DNA of 33,045 nt, taken from an uncultured Bacteroidota bacterium. GTDB taxonomy: Bacteria > Bacteroidota > Bacteroidia > Bacteroidales > F082. The first letter of the stretch is position 1; each line of letters begins with the position of its first letter. Position numbers and translations under genes: made by a program. Below, one piece after another: positions 16,049-24,598 of the stretch. The stretch is taken from the NCBI GenBank assembly GCA_937912115.1, contig CALDOI010000020.1:1-33045 (forward strand). Direction: 5' to 3'. Under the pieces are notes generated by a model. The model saw only the letters and a program-made list of their open reading frames with translations. It did not search any database and was not told the origin of the DNA.

Positions 16049-16630
16049 ATGAAAAAGCAAGTTCTCTCAGCAACTATACTATTAATTGCATTTGTCCTAC
16101 TTATAGTATCATGTGATTCCACTGCAAAAAGAGCAGAGGCTAAAAAAGATGGCATTAACGTAGGAAACATAACCCCTGATAATAAAGCAAGTGGAAATTT
16201 AACCATAACGATTGGTGAAGCTTCCGAACTTATGGTAAAGCATAATCGGCTTACAGAAAAAGTGTTTATTTATACATACACACAAGCGTGGATTGAAACA
16301 ATCCAAATCAGTGAAAACAAGTACAATTACTATCTTGGCCTCGAAGCCAGTCTGGAAGGTAAAAACAACGAAAGAGCGTATAGCTGCTATTCCATTTATA
16401 CTGAATTGGAGCTAACCAACAACAATTTGATCTTTTACCCAGATGCATTCCAGCAATCCTGCAGAGGTAAATTTTGCCAAAGTTGTAAGCTGGTATTATT
16501 TGAAAATAATGAAATTGGTTGTGATTGCGTATCATCTGTTAATGACCCTGAAAATAAATCAGAAGGAAAGTGCAATCATAGCATTTCCAGAGTTATGAGT
16601 GAAGAACAGGAAAAAAATGATGAAATATAG
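16049..16630 (+). CDS. Cys-rich lipoprotein of unknown function
   Basis: This is a 193-residue protein with a lipoprotein signal peptide: a hydrophobic run, then lipobox IVSC with Cys22 followed by DST. The mature part has seven further cysteines: C113, C138, C143, C146, C158, C160 and C175. They are arranged as C-x4-C-x2-C then C-x11-C-x-C and C-x14-C, within a region that is otherwise beta-rich (ETIQISENKYNYYLGLEA, LVLFENNEIGCDC). This suggests either three disulfides or a metal site in the periplasm or outer-membrane leaflet. It starts 52 bases after the VCBS-repeat gene and is followed by a non-coding repeat zone. The C-terminal 25 residues are hydrophilic and acidic. I do not recognise the family. 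Confidence 0.75.
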   Translation: MKKQVLSATILLIAFVLLIVSCDSTAKRAEAKKDGINVGNITPDNKASGNLTITIGEASELMVKHNRLTEKVFIYTYTQAWIETIQISENKYNYYLGLEASLEGKNNERAYSCYSIYTELELTNNNLIFYPDAFQQSCRGKFCQSCKLVLFENNEIGCDCVSSVNDPENKSEGKCNHSISRVMSEEQEKNDEI

Positions 16631-16631
16631 T

Positions 16632-16680
16632 TGGAGGCAAGAAACAATAGACAAGAGACAAGATTAAAGAATCAGGATTT
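16632..16680. repeat. degenerate purine-rich ACAAGA-word repeat
   Basis: The stretch after the lipoprotein stop repeats the words GCAAGAAACAA, AGACAAGAG and ACAAGATTAAAG. It is purine-rich on the plus strand and codes for nothing recognisable. It is part of the 297-base gap 16631-16927. Confidence 0.5.
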
Positions 16681-16705
16681 AATAATGTGCATATAAATTT
16701 AGATA

Positions 16706-16738
16706 AGACCCGCCGGGTTTTTTCAACCCGTCGGGTCT
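16706..16738. repeat. GC-rich palindrome in AT-rich gap
   Basis: AGACCCGCCGGGTT and AACCCGTCGGGTCT pair over 13 of 14 positions with a 5-base TTTTC loop. There is no T tract on either side, so it resembles a dispersed REP-like palindrome more than a terminator. Confidence 0.65.
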
Positions 16739-16856
16739 GGCTTGGAAAAGACAAGGCTTTCGAAGCTTCTGAAACCAAGGAGTTTACTTTTGTAAATGAC
16801 TGTTTCAAAAGCGAGAGTAACGTAGTATTTGATGTTTTCTTATAGCCACTAAATAA

Positions 16857-16908
16857 AAGAGCCAAGATTCAGGGTTCGATAATCGACACATCCTGAATCT
16901 TGGCTCTT
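16857..16908 (-). terminator. 17-bp perfect hairpin, probable terminator of the DHOD-like gene
   Basis: AAGAGCCAAGATTCAGG at 16857-16873 is the exact reverse complement of 16892-16908. The 18-base loop contains its own small palindrome (TCGATAATCGA). Read on minus, the stem ends CTCTTTTATTT just past the stop of the 16928 gene, so termination in that direction is likely. On plus it lacks a T tract. Confidence 0.75.
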
Positions 16909-16927
16909 AAATCTAGTATCCTTTTAA

Positions 16928-17935
16928 TTATATCGGATAATCCTTAAATATTTCTGATGATTTCATTAGGATGTCTACATATTGCGCTCTGCGATATGCA
17001 TAAGGATCCTTAATGTTTTTCTTACTTAGGTTACCCCTGAAATCTTCAAGTGTTTCATATTGTTTGTTGGCCATCCAAATTTCCATATCCTCGAGCATTT
17101 TTGTAATTTGCTGTGGGCCATGTTTGTAAATGGCACTAACCACCTCAACAACATTTGCACCTGCCAATATCATTTTAATAACATCTTCGCCGGTAAATAT
17201 TCCTCTGTTTGCACATATGTCAGCATTAATATTATCATACAGCAAACCTACATAACGCAATGGTAAACGACTATCATACTCTGAGCTAAGATTATATGGG
17301 AAAATCATTTTTTCCAAATTGATATTAATGTCAGGATGGAAAAGACGGTTAAAAAGTACAAACCCATCAACCCCTCTGCGATCCATTTCTTTAAATGTAT
17401 ACAGTGGGTTTGTATAGAACGGACTTAATTTAACACTTACAGGAATTTTAACTGTAGCTTTAACTTTTTCGATTATGTCAAGTTCCGAATTAAGAATCGA
17501 ACGGCCTTCCATTTCAAAGTCCTTAGGGTTATTATAGAAGTTCAGCTCGAGCGCATCTGCACCAACATCTTCAAGTTTTTTCGCGTATTCTACCCAAGTA
17601 TCATCGTAAATTGCATTCAAACTTGCAATCACAGGAATGCCAACTGCTTTTTTTGCATCTGCAAAATTCATCAAGAAATCTTCAGGCCCTGAATCAAAAG
17701 TATCGGCAAATCCAGATGACATTTCTGCATGACGCTCTTCGTTACCGGTCATTGTTTGATCCATTTGAAGGTTTTCCAAATGTATCTGCTCTTCGAACAG
17801 CGATTTATATACTATTGCCGCAGCACCAGCATCTTCAAGTTTCTTTATTGTATCAAGGTCGGTTACGAGATTGCTTGCTCCAACGATTATTGGATTCTTT
17901 AATTCGAGTCCTAGGTATTTTGTCGACAGGTCCAT
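16928..17935 (-). CDS. dihydroorotate dehydrogenase-like FMN protein (not PyrD)
   Basis: This 335-residue TIM-barrel protein of the DHOD-like family starts MDLSTKYLGLELKNPIIVGASNL, the usual flavin-barrel first strand. It also shows PVIASLNAIYDDTWVEYAKKLEDVGADALELNFYN, the PVSVKLSP strand, the GVDGFVLFNR strand and a phosphate-binding region GIFTGEDVIKMILAGANVVEVVSAIY. At the place where true dihydroorotate dehydrogenases have the N-x-S-C-P-N loop carrying the catalytic cysteine, it reads NFYNNPKD, so it has no catalytic Cys there and is probably not the pyrimidine-pathway enzyme. It is divergent from pyruvate:ferredoxin oxidoreductase across 209 bases, suggesting coordinated expression. FMN binding is inferred from the fold; substrate and electron partner are unknown. 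Confidence 0.85.
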   Translation of the reverse strand: MDLSTKYLGLELKNPIIVGASNLVTDLDTIKKLEDAGAAAIVYKSLFEEQIHLENLQMDQTMTGNEERHAEMSSGFADTFDSGPEDFLMNFADAKKAVGIPVIASLNAIYDDTWVEYAKKLEDVGADALELNFYNNPKDFEMEGRSILNSELDIIEKVKATVKIPVSVKLSPFYTNPLYTFKEMDRRGVDGFVLFNRLFHPDININLEKMIFPYNLSSEYDSRLPLRYVGLLYDNINADICANRGIFTGEDVIKMILAGANVVEVVSAIYKHGPQQITKMLEDMEIWMANKQYETLEDFRGNLSKKNIKDPYAYRRAQYVDILMKSSEIFKDYPI

Positions 17936-18067
17936 ATTAACTATTTTTAGACATTATTTTTCTTGGCTGTAAAATTACGATATTTTCATTTCTAATTTAA
18001 CATCTTGCAATCTAAATTGATTTTAAATTGCATGTTTTAGTGCTATTAATTAGACAAAACAGGATGT

Positions 18068-18075
18068 TAAATTTG
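18068..18075 (+). promoter_or_regulatory. putative -7 element upstream of pyruvate:ferredoxin oxidoreductase
   Basis: TAAATTTG matches TAnnTTTG exactly, 70 bases before ATG 18145. No TTG sits at the -33 distance. This is the best candidate in the divergent region. Confidence 0.3.
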
Positions 18076-18144
18076 TTGAAATGAGTAATTTCGCGACAAT
18101 TCATAAATAAGAATATTCTTTACAACTTTCTTAATATATAAATC

Positions 18145-21100
18145 ATGAACAGAAAGAAAAAATTTATCACATGTGAAGGTAACTATGCCGCTGCGTATAT
18201 TGCATATATGTTTAGTGAAGTAGCTGCCATTTACCCTATTACCCCATCATCTGATATGGCAGAATACATTGACCAATGGGCTGCCAACGGAAAGAAAAAT
18301 ATTTTTGGTGAAACAGTAAAAGTTGCTGAGATGCAATCAGAAGGCGGTGCTTCAGGCGCGGTCCATGGATCATTACAAGCTGGTGCTTTAACAAGTACAT
18401 TCACGGCTTCGCAGGGTTTATTGCTGATGATACCAAATATGTATAAAATGGCTGGTGAGTTACTTCCAGCAGTATTCCACGTTAGTGCCAGAAGCCTCGC
18501 CGCACAAGCACTATCGATTTTTGGCGATCATAGTGATGTTATGAGTACACGTCAGGCTGGTTTTGCAATGTTAGCTACCAGTAGTGCTCAGGAAATTATG
18601 GACTTAGCCGGAATTGCTCACCTTGCAGCAATTAAATCAAGAATTCCATTCATTCATTTCTTCGATGGTTTCAGAACTTCTCATGAGTTATTGAAAGTTG
18701 AAGCAATGAATCAGAATGAGATGGCAAAATTAGTTGACTACGATGCACTTCAAAGGTTTAGAGATAATGCTCTTAATCCGGAACATCCCGTAACAAGAGG
18801 TACTGCACAAAACCCGGATATTTATTTCCAATCACGCGAAGCTTCATCTAAATTTTATGATGTTATTCCTGATATGGTTGAAGATTATATGCAGGAAATC
18901 AAAAGGATAACAGGACGCGAATACCACCCATTTACCTATTATGGTTCTGAAGATGCTGAAGATATTATTGTTGCCATAGGTTCAATTACCGAAGTAATAA
19001 AAGAAGTTATTGATTATAAAATTGCCAATGGCGAAAAAGTTGGTTTAATAACTGTTCATCTTTACCGTCCATTCTCCGAAAAATATTTCATGAAAGCTTT
19101 CCCAAAGACTGCCAAAAGAGTCGCAGTTCTTGATAGAACTAAAGAAATAGGAGCCAATGGCGAACCTTTATATCTTGATATTAGGGACTTATTTTACGGG
19201 AAAGAGAATGCGCCAATGATTATTGGTGGTCGCTATGGCCTTAGCTCAAAGGATACTACTCCTGCTATGATTATAAGCGTTTATGACAACCTTGCTTCCA
19301 AAAAGCCTAAAAATGGTTTTACTGTTGGTATAGTTGATGATGTTAAATTCACATCGTTACCATTGTTACCAGAAATAAGTGTAGCTCCAGCTGGAACTTA
19401 TGAAGCTAAATTTTATGGTTTAGGTGCAGATGGTACAGTTGGTGCCAACAAAAATTCAATTAAAATTATTGGTGATTCAACTGATAAGTACTGCCAGGCA
19501 TATTTTTCGTATGATTCTAAAAAATCAGGTGGTATAACTATATCACACCTAAGATTTGGTGATAACGTTATCCGTTCACATTATTTGGTGGGAACTCCTA
19601 ATTTTGTTGCTTGCCATGTTCCGGCATATCTCGAAAAATATGATATGCTTAAGGGACTTAGAAAAGGAGGAATATTTTTATTAAACAGTATTTGGGATGT
19701 TGACGAAACAAAAGATCGGCTTCCTGATAACATGAAAAAATACCTTGCTGAAAATAACATTAATTTTTATATCATTAATGCGACCAAAATAGCTGATGAG
19801 ATAGGATTAGGAAATCGTACTAACACGATTATGCAGTCTGCTTTCTTTAAAGTTGCCGAAGTAATTCCTTACGAAGATGCTGTTAAGGAAATGAAAACTG
19901 CAATTTTGAAATCCTATGGTAACAAAGGTGAAGAAATTGTAAATATGAATAATGCTGCTGTTGACAATGGTGGACAAGTAGAAAAAGTTGAAGTTCCTGC
20001 TGAATGGAAAAATATAGTTGTTGGTCCTACGGAAGCTGACAAAAATATTCCTGATTTCATTAAAAATGTGGTAAATCCAATTAACCTTCAAAAGGGTGAT
20101 AGTCTGCCTGTAAGTATATTTAATGGTCGCGAGGATGGTACATTCCCTAATGGAACAACGGCCTTTGAAAAACGCGGTGTTGCAACTAATGTGCCGGAGT
20201 GGATTGAAGATAATTGTATCCAATGTAATCAATGCGCACATGTTTGTCCGCATGCTGCAATTCGTCCTTTCTTGTTAACAGATGAAGAGGCTGCAAATGT
20301 ACCTGAAGGTACTAGGTTAATTCAAGGTGCAGGGCCGATTAAAGCGTTTAAATACCGTATTCAGGTAAGTACTCTAGATTGCACAGGTTGTGGAGTTTGC
20401 GTTGAGGTTTGTCCTTCAAAAGTTAAATCACTTGTTATGGAACCAATTGGCACACAACTGGATGAAATTGATAGATGGAATTATATGCACGAAAAAGTTG
20501 GATATAAAGAGGACATCGTACCAAAAGATAAGAGTGTTAAGAACAGTCAATTTGCTCAACCATTATTTGAATTTTCGGGAGCTTGTGCCGGTTGTGGCGA
20601 AACTCCTTATATCAAAACTGTAACCCAGTTGTTTGGTGAGAGAATGATGATAGCAAATGCAACAGGTTGCTCTTCTATCTATGGAGGGTCAGCACCAGCT
20701 ACACCTTATTGTAAACACGAAGAAAGTGGTAAAGGTCCGGCTTGGGCAAATTCATTATTTGAAGATAATGCTGAATTTGGTTTTGGAATGTCGATAGGAG
20801 TTGAAAAACTAAGAGAACGTTTGGCAATAAAGATGCACGAAGCAATTGATAATGTTTTTTCAGCTGAGTCGAAAGAAGCAATGAAAGAATGGATTGATAG
20901 TAAGGACATGGCAAATGAATCAGTCATAGCTTCAAAAAAAGTAGTTGCTGCTCTTAAAAAAGAGAATAGTCCTCTAGCTAAAGAAATCCTAAAGCTTGAG
21001 CAATACATGGTAAAAAAATCACAATGGATATTTGGTGGTGACGGCTGGGCCTACGATATTGGTTTTGGTGGACTTGATCATGTTCTTGCTTCTGGTGAAG

Positions 21101-21678
21101 ATGTGAACGTCCTGGTTATGGATACTGAGGTTTATTCTAATACAGGTGGTCAGGCATCAAAAGCAACTCCAACAGGATCCGTAGCTAAATTTGCAGCATC
21201 TGGTAAGAAAATCAGAAAGAAAGATCTAGGAGCTATGGCTATGACATATGGCTATGTTTATGTTGCGCAAATTGCAATGGGAGCAAGCCAATCACAAGCA
21301 TTTAAAGCTATAAAAGAAGCTGAAGCTTATCCAGGACCATCTCTTATTATTGCGTATTCACCCTGTATTGCACATGGTATTAAAGGTGGAATGAGTGGAG
21401 CTCAGCAAGAAGAGAAATTTGCTGTTGAAGCAGGATACTGGCATACTTACAGATATAATCCAGAGGTTGAAGCTGAAGGTAAGAATCCATTTACTCTTGA
21501 TTCAAAGGAACCAGATTGGGCCAGATTCCAGGAATTCCTTGCTAATGAAGTTAGATATGCTTCACTTAAAAAAACATTCCCGATGGAAGCTCGTAAATTG
21601 TTTGCTGCATCAGAAGAAGATGCAAAGTGGAGATATAGAAATTATGCCAGAATGGCAAGCATGGATTATTCTAAATAG
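18145..21678 (+). CDS. nifJ: pyruvate:ferredoxin (flavodoxin) oxidoreductase
   Basis: The 1177-residue single-chain PFOR converts pyruvate and CoA to acetyl-CoA and CO2, reducing ferredoxin or flavodoxin. The order is the standard one. The pyruvate-binding alpha-type domain comes first (AIYPITPSSDMAEYIDQWAA), then the gamma-type domain around 420-620. Two [4Fe-4S] clusters follow, at C691-x2-C694-x2-C697-x3-C701 and C746-x2-C749-x2-C752-x3-C756. The C-terminal TPP domain has proximal-cluster cysteines C814 and C817 in CAGCGE, C842 in ATGCSSIYGGS, and the TPP/Mg motif beginning GDG at 965. Start MNRKKKFITCEGNYAAAY is family-typical. It points to anaerobic pyruvate metabolism. It stands alone on plus, ends at a strong terminator, and is divergent from the DHOD-like flavoprotein. 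Confidence 0.97.
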   Translation: MNRKKKFITCEGNYAAAYIAYMFSEVAAIYPITPSSDMAEYIDQWAANGKKNIFGETVKVAEMQSEGGASGAVHGSLQAGALTSTFTASQGLLLMIPNMYKMAGELLPAVFHVSARSLAAQALSIFGDHSDVMSTRQAGFAMLATSSAQEIMDLAGIAHLAAIKSRIPFIHFFDGFRTSHELLKVEAMNQNEMAKLVDYDALQRFRDNALNPEHPVTRGTAQNPDIYFQSREASSKFYDVIPDMVEDYMQEIKRITGREYHPFTYYGSEDAEDIIVAIGSITEVIKEVIDYKIANGEKVGLITVHLYRPFSEKYFMKAFPKTAKRVAVLDRTKEIGANGEPLYLDIRDLFYGKENAPMIIGGRYGLSSKDTTPAMIISVYDNLASKKPKNGFTVGIVDDVKFTSLPLLPEISVAPAGTYEAKFYGLGADGTVGANKNSIKIIGDSTDKYCQAYFSYDSKKSGGITISHLRFGDNVIRSHYLVGTPNFVACHVPAYLEKYDMLKGLRKGGIFLLNSIWDVDETKDRLPDNMKKYLAENNINFYIINATKIADEIGLGNRTNTIMQSAFFKVAEVIPYEDAVKEMKTAILKSYGNKGEEIVNMNNAAVDNGGQVEKVEVPAEWKNIVVGPTEADKNIPDFIKNVVNPINLQKGDSLPVSIFNGREDGTFPNGTTAFEKRGVATNVPEWIEDNCIQCNQCAHVCPHAAIRPFLLTDEEAANVPEGTRLIQGAGPIKAFKYRIQVSTLDCTGCGVCVEVCPSKVKSLVMEPIGTQLDEIDRWNYMHEKVGYKEDIVPKDKSVKNSQFAQPLFEFSGACAGCGETPYIKTVTQLFGERMMIANATGCSSIYGGSAPATPYCKHEESGKGPAWANSLFEDNAEFGFGMSIGVEKLRERLAIKMHEAIDNVFSAESKEAMKEWIDSKDMANESVIASKKVVAALKKENSPLAKEILKLEQYMVKKSQWIFGGDGWAYDIGFGGLDHVLASGEDVNVLVMDTEVYSNTGGQASKATPTGSVAKFAASGKKIRKKDLGAMAMTYGYVYVAQIAMGASQSQAFKAIKEAEAYPGPSLIIAYSPCIAHGIKGGMSGAQQEEKFAVEAGYWHTYRYNPEVEAEGKNPFTLDSKEPDWARFQEFLANEVRYASLKKTFPMEARKLFAASEEDAKWRYRNYARMASMDYSK

Positions 21679-21695
21679 AATAAACGATTGATATG

Positions 21696-21728
21696 AAGGA
21701 TGCTTTGGAAAAGGCATCCTTTTTTTTT
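21696..21728 (+). terminator. intrinsic terminator of nifJ
   Basis: AAGGATGC pairs perfectly with GCATCCTT, the stem extends inward by three more pairs to a GGAA loop, and a run of eight T follows. It begins 18 bases after the stop. Confidence 0.92.
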
Positions 21729-21797
21729 ACTTTTAACTTTTCTTAGGTTTTAACTTAAGAAAAGATGGTTAGAAATGTTTATATAAAAAATGTGATT

Positions 21798-22601
21798 ATG
21801 AAAACAACAAATATCTATTTATTCCTTGTAGTCTTCCTTATTGGATTAATATCTAGTTGCGAACAAGCGAAAGATGAAGTAGTGGTGGTAGCAAATAATG
21901 ATTACTTACTGATGTCAACTCTATTTCAGCAAAATGCAGCTGAGAAAAGAGCTCTGTCGTATCAAGCATACAATATTGCCAAATTAATGCTCAATAATGA
22001 ACTTAGAATGGGCAGGTTAACAAAGAAACTGGCAATAGTTGTTGATATTGATGAAACAGTGTTGGATAATAGTCCGTTTGAGGCCAAAAGTATACTGGAG
22101 AATACTGAATATCCAACCTACTGGAACCATTGGTGCGAATTGGCAAATGCAGTTCCTTTAGCAGGATCGGTAGAGTTGCTGTTATATGCTGAATCAAAAG
22201 GTGTTGATGTTTTTTATATTACTAATCGGAAAATTGCACTCATGGACGCTACTTTAAAAAACCTTAAGGATAAAGGATTTCCATTTGCTGATAAGGAACA
22301 TATTTTAATGAGAACCGATGAGTCAAACAAGGAACCAAGGCGGAAAATTGTTGAAGCAAATCATCATATAGTATTATTGATGGGTGATAACCTTGGCGAT
22401 TTTTTACATGATTTTGATGACAAATCGATAGAAGAAAGATTTGCCTTAACCGATAGTTTAAGAAACGAGTTCGGACATCGATTTATAATGTTGCCAAACC
22501 CTATGTATGGTAGTTGGGTTAATGAATTATTCAACAATAATTTAAAACTTTCAAAAGAGGAAAAGATTGAGATATTTAAAAAGAAACTTATTAGTTTCTA
22601 A
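21798..22601 (+). CDS. e(P4)-family lipoprotein acid phosphatase/5'-nucleotidase
   Basis: The protein has 267 residues from ATG 21798, chosen over an in-frame ATG at 21765 because MKTTNIYLFLVVFLIGLISSC forms a clean lipoprotein signal with lipobox ISSC. It belongs to the HAD class B/C acid phosphatases (DDDD superfamily). The first motif VDIDETVLDN supplies nucleophile Asp83 and Asp85, YITNR is the second motif, and GDNLGDF (Asp197, Asp201) the last. PTYWNHWCELANAVPLAG is characteristic of the e(P4)/OmpP4 group. In Haemophilus, e(P4) dephosphorylates nucleotides such as NMN outside the cytoplasm. Here, nucleotide salvage at the outer membrane is the likely role. Convergent with sppA across a perfect 20-bp hairpin. 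Confidence 0.88.
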   Translation: MKTTNIYLFLVVFLIGLISSCEQAKDEVVVVANNDYLLMSTLFQQNAAEKRALSYQAYNIAKLMLNNELRMGRLTKKLAIVVDIDETVLDNSPFEAKSILENTEYPTYWNHWCELANAVPLAGSVELLLYAESKGVDVFYITNRKIALMDATLKNLKDKGFPFADKEHILMRTDESNKEPRRKIVEANHHIVLLMGDNLGDFLHDFDDKSIEERFALTDSLRNEFGHRFIMLPNPMYGSWVNELFNNNLKLSKEEKIEIFKKKLISF

Positions 22602-22627
22602 TTTTATTGTTTTGATCCAAAATACAA

Positions 22628-22690
22628 AGCCACTGATTCACAGATTAAGATGATCATTCAAATCATAATCTGTGAATCAGTGGCTATTTT
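22628..22690. terminator. 20-bp perfect hairpin between convergent genes
   Basis: Positions 22628-22647 are the exact reverse complement of 22666-22685, with an 18-base loop that can form TGAT/ATCA inside. ATTTTTATT follows on plus. On minus the stem is followed by TTGTATTTTGG, a weaker tract. It fits a bidirectional terminator, and its stem length is like that of the 16857 hairpin. Confidence 0.8.
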
Positions 22691-22709
22691 TATTGTAAGT
22701 ATTTTAATA

Positions 22710-24488
22710 CTAGTTTATTTCCATAAAGAATGGAAGTCGAGCCTGAACCCCTTTCATCTCTTTTAATGTTTGAATATTTTGGTAGTACTTGTAATACTCG
22801 CCAAGTTCATTTTTAACAATCGTTTTACTGGCCTGACCCGTTAATTCCTCCATTAATTGCTCAATGAATTCTTTTTGTTGAGGATAAGTTACAATACGAT
22901 AGCTATCACCGAGCTCAGCTTTTTCAGCTGCATAGGCAATAGCATCTTCAATACCACCAAAGCTATCAATTAAGCCTAATTCCAAAGCATCTACTCCCGA
23001 CCATACTCTTCCTTTGGCAATGCTATCAACATAAGTAACATCGAGATGGCGGCTAGTTGCTACCAACTCAGTAAAATCAGTGTAAATCTTACTTATAACT
23101 TCATCGAGTTTAGCATGTTGATAGGGGCTAAGAGGCTTCATCACATCGATAAAATTGGAATTTTCGTTGGTCATTATATTATCGACATTGATACCTAGCT
23201 TTTTATTAAAGAAACCTTCCAGGTTCGGAATTATTCCAAATACACCAATTGATCCGGTTATCGTAGTTGGTTGTGCAAAAATATAATCGGCGCTGGTGGA
23301 AATCCAATAACCTCCCGATGCCGCAAGGTTACCCATTGAAACAATAACAGGCATATCTTTACTAGCCAGTTCAACCTCACGTCTGATAACTTCCGAAGCC
23401 AGTGCATCACCACCACCTGAATTCACTCTAAAAACAATAGCTTTAACCTTTTCGTTTGTGCGGGCTTTGCTTATTGCTTCTGCTGTAGTTTCTGATCCAA
23501 TATTAGTTCCATCGCCTTCCCCCTGTACAATACTTCCCTCGGCAAAAACAATTGCAATTTTATCTCTCTTCAATCCTTCAGTTTCTTTAACTTTTGCACT
23601 AGTGTACTTTCCATAAGTCACAAGATTGAGTTTTTCATCTTCTTTAATTCCTGTTTTCTCCTTTAGCATGGCAATAACTTCATCACGATAAACAGCTCCA
23701 TCTATAAATTTGTATTCAAGAGCTTTTTCGGCTGTTGAAAGCTCTAATTTATTTGCAATCATGGTTAATTCTTCAATACTTATTCCTCTGTTTTCTGAAA
23801 TTGCAGTGATTAACTTTCCCCAAATAGAATTTAACAATTCTTCCAATTGCTCACGATTTGCTTTACTAACGTGTTCAAGCATTAGTGGTTCAACTGCACT
23901 CTTGTATTTATTGTTTGGTCCTCTAACAATCTGTATGTCAATATCTAATTTATCGAGCATACCTTTAAAAAACATTAGTTGTGCTTGAAGCCCTTTGAAA
24001 AGAATAGATCCTTCGGTGTTTAGGTATATTTCATCAGCAAGGCTTGCTAGGTAATATGCTTTTTGGTCGTAACCATTAGCGTAGCTTATAATAAATTTAC
24101 CTGATTCTTTGAATTCCAGTAGCTTATTTCTAATCTCTTCTGTGGTTGCCATTCCTGCCGGAATAGATTCCATATCCAGAAATATTCCGTCAATTCTTGA
24201 GTCTTTAGCTGCTTTATCAATATTTTTTAGGATTTCATACAGGCCAATTGGTTTTTTCGATTTCATTGTTGCGAAATCAAATCCCTCAAAAGGGTTCTCA
24301 GAACTTCTATCTTTAATTTCAGTATCCCATGAAATGTGAAGTATTGAATGCTCTTTAAGTTTCACTTCTTTATCACCCGACATGGCTACCAACGATGCAA
24401 TCATTCCGGCGAACATTAAAAAAATCACAATAATTGTGAGGATGGTACCTGCAAAAGAGGCAAACATAAATTTAAAAAACTGTTTCAT
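22710..24488 (-). CDS. sppA: signal peptide peptidase SppA, 67K type
   Basis: The protein has 592 residues from ATG 24488. The frame opens upstream to 24533, but MKQFFKFMFASFAGTILTIIVIFLMF places the N-terminal membrane anchor correctly. Two S49 peptidase halves are present, as in long bacterial SppA. The N-terminal half contributes the catalytic lysine K143 (YDQKAYYLAS, as in E. coli K209). The C-terminal half supplies the nucleophile Ser391 in MGNLAASGGYW, preceded by VNSGGGDALASEVI and followed by TTITGSIGVFG. It degrades cleaved signal peptides in the inner membrane, facing the periplasm. It is divergent from the glucosaminidase gene across 110 bases. Confidence 0.94.
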   Translation of the reverse strand: MKQFFKFMFASFAGTILTIIVIFLMFAGMIASLVAMSGDKEVKLKEHSILHISWDTEIKDRSSENPFEGFDFATMKSKKPIGLYEILKNIDKAAKDSRIDGIFLDMESIPAGMATTEEIRNKLLEFKESGKFIISYANGYDQKAYYLASLADEIYLNTEGSILFKGLQAQLMFFKGMLDKLDIDIQIVRGPNNKYKSAVEPLMLEHVSKANREQLEELLNSIWGKLITAISENRGISIEELTMIANKLELSTAEKALEYKFIDGAVYRDEVIAMLKEKTGIKEDEKLNLVTYGKYTSAKVKETEGLKRDKIAIVFAEGSIVQGEGDGTNIGSETTAEAISKARTNEKVKAIVFRVNSGGGDALASEVIRREVELASKDMPVIVSMGNLAASGGYWISTSADYIFAQPTTITGSIGVFGIIPNLEGFFNKKLGINVDNIMTNENSNFIDVMKPLSPYQHAKLDEVISKIYTDFTELVATSRHLDVTYVDSIAKGRVWSGVDALELGLIDSFGGIEDAIAYAAEKAELGDSYRIVTYPQQKEFIEQLMEELTGQASKTIVKNELGEYYKYYQNIQTLKEMKGVQARLPFFMEIN

Positions 24489-24598
24489 AGTTATATATTT
24501 TATTGGATTATATAGAAAGTACAATATTAACAAATTACTGTGAATAATTAAAACACAAGTCTTCTAAATAATATATCTCATTTGCTGATATTTATATC

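Noticed and set aside
16706..16738. Terminator of the Cys-rich lipoprotein gene
   Set aside because: The stem is strong but followed by GGCTTGG rather than T on plus, and on minus by TATCTAAAT, so termination is not well supported.
16593..16865. 90-aa minus-strand frame in the repeat zone
   Set aside because: It covers the palindrome and purine tract and shows no family motif, signal peptide or promoter.
19807..20253. 148-aa minus frame inside nifJ
   Set aside because: Antisense to the cluster-binding region of a clearly real gene; Cys/Ile/Asn-rich shadow composition.
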